Below are positions 1 to 6,097 of a stretch of DNA of 6,097 bases, one piece after another (position 1 is the first letter of the stretch; each line of letters begins with the position of its first letter). Location of the stretch: assembly GCA_031256305.1 (NCBI GenBank), contig JAIRQU010000028.1, positions 1 through 6,097 of the forward strand, in the 5' to 3' direction. The stretch is from Burkholderiaceae bacterium (GTDB lineage Bacteria > Pseudomonadota > Gammaproteobacteria > Burkholderiales > Burkholderiaceae_C). The notes below the pieces were generated by a model that made no database searches, was not told where the DNA came from, and saw nothing but the letters and a program-made list of their open reading frames with translations. A program made the translations under genes and the position numbers.

Positions 1-1242
<1,242 letters not shown>

Positions 1243-1312
1243 ATATGGAATTTTCGCAGCGCTGAAGCAGCCTATCTTCCTAAAATTCCCAATCCCTCGA
1301 TCCCTGATAACC
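1243..1312. promoter_or_regulatory. Divergent mltG/ygfZ intergenic region, presumed promoters for both
   Basis: This 70 bp spacer separates two genes read outward and is visibly more AT-rich than the flanking coding DNA. Promoters for both the mltG-tmk operon and ygfZ should lie in it or reach into the mltG 5' end. The only box worth naming is TAAAAT at 1281-1286 on the plus strand, a 5 of 6 match to a -10 hexamer about 27 bases before the ygfZ ATG. No convincing -35 box is found at 16-18 bases from it. No Shine-Dalgarno is seen before either start, so short leaders or a different start choice are possible. The location is inferred from gene orientation; the exact elements are not supported. 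Confidence 0.35.
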
Positions 1313-2275
1313 ATGACCGCTTCGCTTGGTTCGCCCCTCCCGCTATCCCCTGCTCTTGACCGCAATGGCGCTGCGCGGCTAACCAGCTTGGGCGTGATTC
1401 GCGCCGCCGGCGCGGACGCAGCGGCGTTTCTGCACGGACAACTGACACAGGACGTGCTGACCATGCAGCCGAGCGAATCGCGCCTGGCGGCCTGGTGCAA
1501 TCCCAAGGGGCGGATGCTGGCAAGCTGTTGGGTATATCGCCGCGCGCCGGATGAATTGCTGCTCGTGCTCAGCGCGGAGCTGCTTGCGGCCACCCTCAAA
1601 CGCCTGTCCATGTTCGTGCTGCGCGCCCAAGTCAAGCTGACCGATGCCAGCGCGCAATGGGTCATCTACGGTCTGCTGGGCGATACCGGGTGCGCGCCGT
1701 TGGCCCTGAATGCCGCCGACATCGCCATTCCCCTGCCGCTGGCCGATAACGCCATGCGGGCGCTGTTATTGACCCCGCCCGATGCGCCAGCGCCCGACGC
1801 GCCAGCGCTGCCGCGGGAAATCTGGCATTGGGCCGCCGTCAGAAGCTGCGTGGCGATGATTACCGCGCCCGTGGCGCAAGCCTTTGTGCCGCAAATGCTC
1901 AACTATGAATCGGTGGGCGGCGTCAACTTCAAAAAGGGCTGTTACCCCGGTCAGGAAGTGGTGGCGCGCAGCCAGTTCCGCGGCGCCATCAAGCGCCGTG
2001 CCTGGGTGGCGCGCGTGGACGCCAGCGCACAAGCGGGGCAGGTCATTTTTCACGACAGCGACCTCACGCAGCCCGCCGGGTTGATCGCGCAGGCCGCGCC
2101 GGAACCGGGACACGCGGCAGGCGCGGCCCAAAGAGGCAGCGCCCTGATCGCCTGCCTGCCCACCGCCGCCGTTGATGCGCTGCAACAAGGCGCGGGCCGC
2201 TTCACGCTCGGCGCGCCGGACGGCCCGGCGCTGGCCGATTTGTACCGGCCTTATCCGCTGCTGGAAAATATTTGA
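1313..2275 (+). CDS. ygfZ: YgfZ/GcvT-family tetrahydrofolate-dependent Fe-S protein repair factor
   Basis: YgfZ is a cytoplasmic folate-binding protein related to the GcvT aminomethyltransferase. It supports the synthesis or repair of certain [4Fe-4S] enzymes, such as the radical-SAM methylthiotransferase MiaB. The protein is 320 residues, against 326 in E. coli. Seen: an N-terminal GcvT-like segment (AAFLHGQLTQDV, residues 37-48; NPKGRMLA, 63-70) and the hallmark K-G-C-Y-x-G-Q-E motif at 208-215 with the conserved Cys210, preceded by FVPQMLNYESVGGVNF. The start at 1313 is chosen because the family N-terminus begins just after it; the frame stays open to 1109, but that part runs antisense through the mltG 5' end. 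No good Shine-Dalgarno is visible. The gene is monocistronic in this window and convergent with the broken hydrolase gene, with only 4 bases between the stop codons. The neighbouring rlmD encodes an Fe-S enzyme, but it is on the other strand and no functional link is shown. Confidence 0.95.
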   Translation: MTASLGSPLPLSPALDRNGAARLTSLGVIRAAGADAAAFLHGQLTQDVLTMQPSESRLAAWCNPKGRMLASCWVYRRAPDELLLVLSAELLAATLKRLSMFVLRAQVKLTDASAQWVIYGLLGDTGCAPLALNAADIAIPLPLADNAMRALLLTPPDAPAPDAPALPREIWHWAAVRSCVAMITAPVAQAFVPQMLNYESVGGVNFKKGCYPGQEVVARSQFRGAIKRRAWVARVDASAQAGQVIFHDSDLTQPAGLIAQAAPEPGHAAGAAQRGSALIACLPTAAVDALQQGAGRFTLGAPDGPALADLYRPYPLLENI

Positions 2276-2279
2276 ATCA

Positions 2280-2718
2280 CTACGGCCCAAACGCCCCGCG
2301 CAGCGCCGCCGCCACTGCGGTGTGCAACTGCCGCACTTCGGGAATCGCGCGGCCCAGGGTGATGAAACCGTGGATCATGCCGCGGTAAATTTTCAGATCC
2401 ACCGGCACGCCGGCGGCGCGCAATTTGCCGGCGTACTGCACGCCCTCATCGACCAGCGGATCACATTCGGCCAGGCCGATCCAGGCCGGGGCGACACCTT
2501 GCACATCCTCGGCCCGCAGCGGCGCAAAGCGCCGCGCGGTCTTGCCGGTCGATGTATTGGGCGAAGAACCAGTCGATCAGCGGTTTGTCCAGCACCGGCC
2601 CTTCGGCAAAACGCTGGTGCGAAGCAATGTCCTGATACGCCGTCATCATGCGCTCGACCACGCCGCGCATGGCAGGCGTGAGCATCCGCAAAGTCTGCGC
2701 CCGCGGTTGCGGGGACAT
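2280..2718 (-). pseudogene. Remnant of an alpha/beta-hydrolase (HSL/acetyl-esterase-like, fold-3) gene
   Basis: Two minus-strand frames together resemble the C-terminal part of a hormone-sensitive-lipase type esterase. From 2718 one frame gives an N-terminal-like stretch (LTPAMRGVVERM), then TAYQDIASHQRFAEG and LDKPLIDWFFAQYIDRQDR, which matches the lid/C-terminal region. Near 2530-2538 the match moves to another frame by one base and continues RFAPLRAEDVQGVAPAWIGLAECDPLVDEG to a TAG at 2280. The last piece keeps the catalytic Asp (CDPLVDEG) and His (GMIHGF). Missing entirely are the HGGG oxyanion-hole motif and the GDSAGG nucleophile box, roughly the first half of a family protein of about 310 residues. 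The join after VVERM looks like an internal deletion. The remnant lies 37 bases after the rlmD stop on the same strand. Loss of the serine means no esterase activity is expected. The start at 2718 is a guess; ATG 2685 or TTG 2736 also fit. Confidence 0.85.
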
Positions 2719-2755
2719 GGATGAACCGGCTTTCAACCCGGCGGCGCCTGGCCCG

Positions 2756-4279
2756 TCAAGCCCAGTCGAACACCGCCACGCTTTCGACGTGCGCGGTGTG
2801 CGGGAACATGTTGACCACGCCCGCCGCCGCGCACCGGTAGCCGGCCTGATGTACCAGCAGCCCCGCGTCGCGCGCCAAGGTGGCCGAGTTGCAGCTCACA
2901 TAAACGATGCGCCGGGGCGGTTGCCAAGCTGCGTGCCCCGCCGGCAGCGGCGGCGCGCCGGGTGCGCCAATGCGCGCCTGTTGAATATCGGCCAGCGCCT
3001 TGATCAGCGCGAACGCGCCTTCGCGCGGCGGGTCGATCAGCCAGCGGTCGGCTGGGCCGTCGGCGATCAATTGTTCGGCGCCCATCTCGAACAGGTTGCG
3101 CACCGCGAATTGCGTATCGGCTAGCGTTTGCGCGGCGGGCAGTTGGGCCGTCGCTGCGTCGCGCAAGGCACGGTTGCGCGCGTAGTTGTCTTTTGCGCGC
3201 GCCACCAGCTCGGCGCTGCCTTCGATGCCCAGCACGCGCCCGGCCCGCGTGGCAATCGGCAGGGTGAAGTTGCCCAGACCGCAGAACCAGTCGATAACGC
3301 GCTCACCCCGCCGTGGGTCCAGCAGCCGCAGCGCATACCCGACCAGCACGCGGTTGATGTGCGGGTTAATTTGGGTGAAGTCAGTGGGGCGGAACGGCAG
3401 CGTCAAGCCAAATTCCGGCAGCGCATAGACCAGCGGCGCGCCGCCTTCTTGCAGCGGATGCACCGTGGCCGGCCCCTTGGGCTGGAGCCACCATTGCACC
3501 GCATGGCGCGCGCCAAAATCACGCAGCTTTTGCTGGTCGTCCGCGCTCAGGGGTTGCAGATGGCGCAGCGCCAGCGCGGTAACGCCTTCGCCGCACGCCA
3601 GTTCGATTTGCGGACAGGTCAGGCGCGCGTCCAGGTTTTCAATCAGTTCGCGCAGCGGCAGCAGCAGGCCGCTAACGCGCGGCGGCAGGATGGGGCAGAT
3701 GCGCATGTCGGTCACGTACCAGCTTTTGCGCTCGTGAAAGCCGATCAGCACCTGGCCTTTTTTGGCCACCCGCCGCACTGCCAGACGCGCGCGCCAGCGG
3801 TAGCCCCAGGCCGGACCTTCGATAGGGCGCAGCATCAAATCCGGCTTGACCTTGGCCAGACGCCACAGGTTGTCTTCGAGCACACGCTGCTTGATGGCCA
3901 CTTGCGCGGCGGGCGCGAGGTGCTGCATCTTGCAACCGCCGCACGCGCCCGCGTGCAGCCCGAAGTGCGGGCAGTCCGGCGGCACGCGCTGGCTGGATGC
4001 CAGGTGGATGTCCGAGACGATGGCCGCTTCCCACTGGTTCTTGCGGCGCGTGACGATGCACTCGACCACCTCGCCGGGCAGCGCGCCTTCGATGAACACG
4101 ACCTTGCCGGAATTTGCGGAATCGCCGTCGGCGGCGGGCCGCCGCGCGATACCCCGCGCCTCGATGTCCAGCGCCTCGACCTTGAGCCAACCGTCAGGCC
4201 AGCGGCACGGCGGCCCGCTGGCTTCGTCCAGCGCGTCAAGCGCGCCAGCCAGGTCGATGGAAACGTCGTCGTCGGGCAT
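2756..4279 (-). CDS. rlmD: 23S rRNA (uracil-1939-C5)-methyltransferase RlmD (RumA)
   Basis: RlmD uses S-adenosylmethionine to make m5U at position 1939 of 23S rRNA. Seen in the 507 residues: a TRAM-like RNA-binding domain (about 33-92), then the [4Fe-4S] cysteines Cys103, Cys113, Cys116 (CGGCKMQHL) and Cys195 (ICPIL). The Rossmann methyltransferase domain follows with [10 protein letters not shown] (Gln303), the SAM loop [14 protein letters not shown] (330-343), LIDPPREGA (414-422), the nucleophile Cys463 in [12 protein letters not shown] and the general-base Glu499 in HTAHVES. All expected catalytic residues are present, so the enzyme should be active. It is longer than E. coli RumA (433 residues) through an acidic N-terminal extension of about 30 residues, an insertion of 4 residues between the first two cluster cysteines, and a Gly/Pro/Ala-rich insert near 436-454. 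No Shine-Dalgarno precedes ATG 4279. It follows nlpD on the same strand after about 80 bp. Confidence 0.95.
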   Translation of the reverse strand: MPDDDVSIDLAGALDALDEASGPPCRWPDGWLKVEALDIEARGIARRPAADGDSANSGKVVFIEGALPGEVVECIVTRRKNQWEAAIVSDIHLASSQRVPPDCPHFGLHAGACGGCKMQHLAPAAQVAIKQRVLEDNLWRLAKVKPDLMLRPIEGPAWGYRWRARLAVRRVAKKGQVLIGFHERKSWYVTDMRICPILPPRVSGLLLPLRELIENLDARLTCPQIELACGEGVTALALRHLQPLSADDQQKLRDFGARHAVQWWLQPKGPATVHPLQEGGAPLVYALPEFGLTLPFRPTDFTQINPHINRVLVGYALRLLDPRRGERVIDWFCGLGNFTLPIATRAGRVLGIEGSAELVARAKDNYARNRALRDAATAQLPAAQTLADTQFAVRNLFEMGAEQLIADGPADRWLIDPPREGAFALIKALADIQQARIGAPGAPPLPAGHAAWQPPRRIVYVSCNSATLARDAGLLVHQAGYRCAAAGVVNMFPHTAHVESVAVFDWA

Positions 4280-4359
4280 GAATGGGCTAACGTTCAGCGC
4301 CGGGAGAACACGGCGTTACGGCCAAGAAATCCACGCCAACACTCAATACGCGATCAGGC

Positions 4360-5223
4360 TTATCGGCTCGGCAAATACTGCGCGGGATTGACGGGCTTGC
4401 CCGAACGCCGGATTTCAAAATGCAGCTCGACCCGGCTGGCGTCGGTGGAACCCATTTCCGCAATTTTCTGACCCTTCTTGACGTTCTGGTCTTCCTTGAC
4501 CAGGATTTTCCAATTGTGCGCGTAGGCCGTCAGAAACGTATCGTTGTGTTTCAGGATGATAAGGTTGCCATAGCCGGACAAGCCCGATCCGGCATATATC
4601 ACGCGCCCGTCGGCGGCGGCCAGCACCGGATCGCCTGCCTTGCCGCCAATGTCGATGCCCTTGTTGCTCTTGGCCGGATCAAACTCCGCCAGCACCGACC
4701 CCCTGGCGGGCCATATGAAATCAACCTTGTCCGCGCCAGCAACAGGCGGTGCAGGCGGCGGCGGCGTGGATGGAACCGCGCCGGAAGAAGGCGATGCGGT
4801 TTTCACGCCCGGCGTGGTTTGCGTGGCTACAGCCACGGCTCTCGCGCCAACCCCTGCCTTCGTTCCCGCCCCGCTTTCCGGTGGCACGACGCGTACCACC
4901 TGACCGACTTCGATCTTGTCCGGGTTGTCCAGGTTGTTCCAGCGCACGATGTCGCGCCAATTCCGGTTGTTGGCTGCGGCTATGCGCCGGATCGTGTCGC
5001 CCGGTTGAACCGTGTAGTAACCGGGTTTGCCAGCATTTTCGGCGCCCGGCAGCGGCGATAACGGCGCAATACTCACGCTGTCACCGCTGGCTGGCGTTAA
5101 ATCCTGCACCGGCGGACGGCTGGACGTTGAACCGCACCCGGCCAATACTGCGGCAGCGGTCAACATGGCGCACAGCGCCACGACTGGCCGTGACTTTTCC
5201 AATTGAAATCGGCGACCCGGCAT
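4360..5223 (-). CDS. nlpD: NlpD-like outer-membrane lipoprotein, LysM plus degenerate M23 (LytM) domain
   Basis: NlpD proteins are outer-membrane lipoproteins that activate periplasmic amidases (AmiC in E. coli) during cell separation. The protein is 287 residues. Seen: a lipoprotein signal with lipobox LAGC (Cys30, followed by Gly, not Asp, consistent with outer-membrane sorting), a LysM peptidoglycan-binding domain at about 69-112 (YYTVQPGDTIRRIAAANN), a Pro/Ala/Ser/Thr-rich linker to about 165, and an M23 domain at about 166-284. The zinc site is degraded: the first His is Asn187 (NKGID) and the HxH pair is Glu266-Leu-His268, although Asp191 and His236 remain. This matches NlpD/EnvC-type activators rather than active endopeptidases. 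The start at 5223 is fixed by the signal peptide and by AAGGAAG 8 bases upstream. It lies 26 bases after the pcm stop, so the two are probably co-transcribed. In E. coli rpoS is transcribed from within nlpD; no rpoS follows here. Confidence 0.93.
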   Translation of the reverse strand: MPGRRFQLEKSRPVVALCAMLTAAAVLAGCGSTSSRPPVQDLTPASGDSVSIAPLSPLPGAENAGKPGYYTVQPGDTIRRIAAANNRNWRDIVRWNNLDNPDKIEVGQVVRVVPPESGAGTKAGVGARAVAVATQTTPGVKTASPSSGAVPSTPPPPAPPVAGADKVDFIWPARGSVLAEFDPAKSNKGIDIGGKAGDPVLAAADGRVIYAGSGLSGYGNLIILKHNDTFLTAYAHNWKILVKEDQNVKKGQKIAEMGSTDASRVELHFEIRRSGKPVNPAQYLPSR

Positions 5224-5231
5224 TGCAGCGG

Positions 5232-5238
5232 CTTCCTT
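5232..5238 (-). promoter_or_regulatory. Ribosome binding site of nlpD
   Basis: AAGGAAG on the minus strand, 8 bases before the nlpD ATG and inside the 26-base pcm-nlpD gap. It is one of the few clear Shine-Dalgarno sites in the window and decides the nlpD start in favour of 5223 over upstream in-frame codons that would overlap pcm. Confidence 0.7.
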
Positions 5239-5249
5239 ATCAAAATGAC

Positions 5250-6097
5250 TCAGACAATGCCTGATTTTAGGGGGACAAAATGGACGGCTTCCAACACCGT
5301 CTGAACGATGGCGCCGCGCGTCTTGTCCACCACCATCAGCGCCTGAGCGCCGCCTGGCGCGGCAATTGGAGCAATGATGCGCCCGCCCTCGGCGAGCTGT
5401 TCGATCCATTGCGGCGGCAACGCCTGCCCGCCCGCCGCGGCGATGATGCCCGCATACGGCGCGCCTTTGGCAAACCCGGCCATGCCATCGCCCAGAATCA
5501 GATGCACATTGGGAATGTGCAGCGGCCGCAGATTGGCGCGCGCCTTTTCATGAAGATCACGCAGCCGCTCGATGCTATAGACCTCGGCGGCCAGATACGA
5601 CAACGCCACGGCCTGATAACCGCAGCCGGTGCCGATGTCCAGCACGCGCCCCAGCTTGCCCTGCGCGTCCTGAAGGCCGCCTTGCACCAACAGCTCCAGC
5701 ATCCGCGCGACCACGCTGGGCTTGGAGATGGTTTGTCCCAGCCCGATGGGCAGCGCCGTGTCCTCGTAGGCTTGCGGCGCAAGGCCCGGCTCGACAAAGC
5801 GGTGGCGCTCCACCGCGCCCAAGGCGCGCAGCACGCGCGGATCGCCGATGCCCCCGGCGGCCAACTGCTGCACCATGCGCGCGCGCGCCGGAATCGGATC
5901 GCGCGGCATGGCGGCGTCCGGCGGCGCAGCGGGACGAACCGGCTTTTTCTGGCGCGCCGCCGCCGGCGAATCGGCAAACGGACTTGCCGCCCAGGAACTG
6001 GCACCCGTATTCAGCCGCGCCGGAAAAGCCGGACGCCCGGCGCGCTTGCCGGACGGTCCGGCAGGCGGCACGGACGGCGCACTGGATCGTGGCGGGG
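5250..6097 (-). CDS. pcm: Protein-L-isoaspartate O-methyltransferase, start unresolved and perhaps outside the window
   Basis: Pcm methylates L-isoaspartyl residues formed by spontaneous damage of Asn and Asp, starting their repair in the cytoplasm. Seen: MVQQLAAGGIGDPRVLRAL, the substrate-loop motif YEDTALPIGLGQTISKP, SAM motif I VLDIGTGCGYQAVAL, a motif II-like IIAAAGGQALPPQW and LAEGGRIIAPI, and the usual end VHFVPLKSG. The core from ATG 5876 to the stop is 208 residues, the same size as E. coli Pcm. In front of it the frame stays open to the right edge and encodes a Pro/Ala/Ser/Arg-rich, low-complexity stretch. Candidate starts are GTG 6071 (273 residues), ATG 5909 and ATG 5876; none has a visible Shine-Dalgarno. 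Long N-terminal extensions are, as I recall, common in Burkholderiales Pcm, so the true start may be past the window. surE is the expected upstream neighbour. nlpD follows after 26 bases. Confidence 0.93.
   Translation of the reverse strand, partial: PPRSSAPSVPPAGPSGKRAGRPAFPARLNTGASSWAASPFADSPAAARQKKPVRPAAPPDAAMPRDPIPARARMVQQLAAGGIGDPRVLRALGAVERHRFVEPGLAPQAYEDTALPIGLGQTISKPSVVARMLELLVQGGLQDAQGKLGRVLDIGTGCGYQAVALSYLAAEVYSIERLRDLHEKARANLRPLHIPNVHLILGDGMAGFAKGAPYAGIIAAAGGQALPPQWIEQLAEGGRIIAPIAAPGGAQALMVVDKTRGAIVQTVLEAVHFVPLKSGIV

Noticed and set aside
1243..1665. N-terminal extension of the mltG frame up to 1665
   Set aside because: It runs antisense through the ygfZ coding region, has no family similarity, and would put about 140 residues before the cytoplasmic tail and membrane anchor.
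2425..3124. Plus-strand open frames over the hydrolase remnant and the end of rlmD
   Set aside because: They are shadows of the minus-strand coding frames with no recognisable motif or start signal.
4298..4315. Small inverted repeat CGCCG/CGGCG with an 8-base loop between nlpD and rlmD, as a possible terminator
   Set aside because: Only 5 base pairs and no T-run on either strand; such short GC stems are common by chance in this DNA.
3128..4471. A 447-codon plus-strand open frame antisense to rlmD
   Set aside because: It lies opposite a gene with complete family motifs. Long antisense frames are expected in DNA with strong third-position GC, and its composition (Arg/Gln/Ala-rich) shows no domain that I recognise.
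5224..5409. Longer nlpD start from 5409
   Set aside because: It would overlap the conserved end of pcm and place about 60 residues before a clear lipoprotein signal peptide; the ATG at 5223 has its own Shine-Dalgarno.

Overview
This 6.1 kb window is compact, GC-rich bacterial chromosome made of conserved housekeeping genes. The gene content and protein motifs fit a betaproteobacterium of the order Burkholderiales, probably near Alcaligenaceae. The evidence is the gene pair tmk-mltG divergent from ygfZ, the pcm-nlpD pair, an RlmD with a stretched iron-sulfur motif, and a Pcm with a long proline/alanine-rich N-terminus. The family-level placement is inference from remembered gene order, not from a search.

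Layout from left to right. Minus strand: the 5' part of tmk (dTMP kinase, cut by the left edge), overlapped by 4 bases by the end of mltG (endolytic murein transglycosylase). A 70 bp divergent spacer follows. Plus strand: ygfZ (folate-binding iron-sulfur repair protein). Minus strand again: a broken alpha/beta-hydrolase gene that ends only 4 bases from the ygfZ stop, then rlmD (23S rRNA m5U1939 methyltransferase), nlpD (LysM/degenerate-M23 lipoprotein) and pcm (L-isoaspartyl methyltransferase), which runs to or past the right edge.

The genes fall into three themes. Cell-wall growth and division are served by mltG and nlpD. Nucleotide supply and rRNA modification are served by tmk and rlmD. 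Repair of damaged proteins or Fe-S enzymes is served by pcm and ygfZ, and YgfZ and RlmD also share a link to Fe-S chemistry.

I see no mobile element, CRISPR array, RNA gene or clear new system. Two observations deserve attention. First, rpoS, which normally follows nlpD in surE-pcm-nlpD-rpoS clusters, is absent; nlpD is followed after about 80 bp by rlmD. Second, the hydrolase gene next to rlmD is a remnant that has lost its nucleophile and oxyanion-hole half and also carries a frameshift. Together they suggest local gene loss around the rlmD locus.
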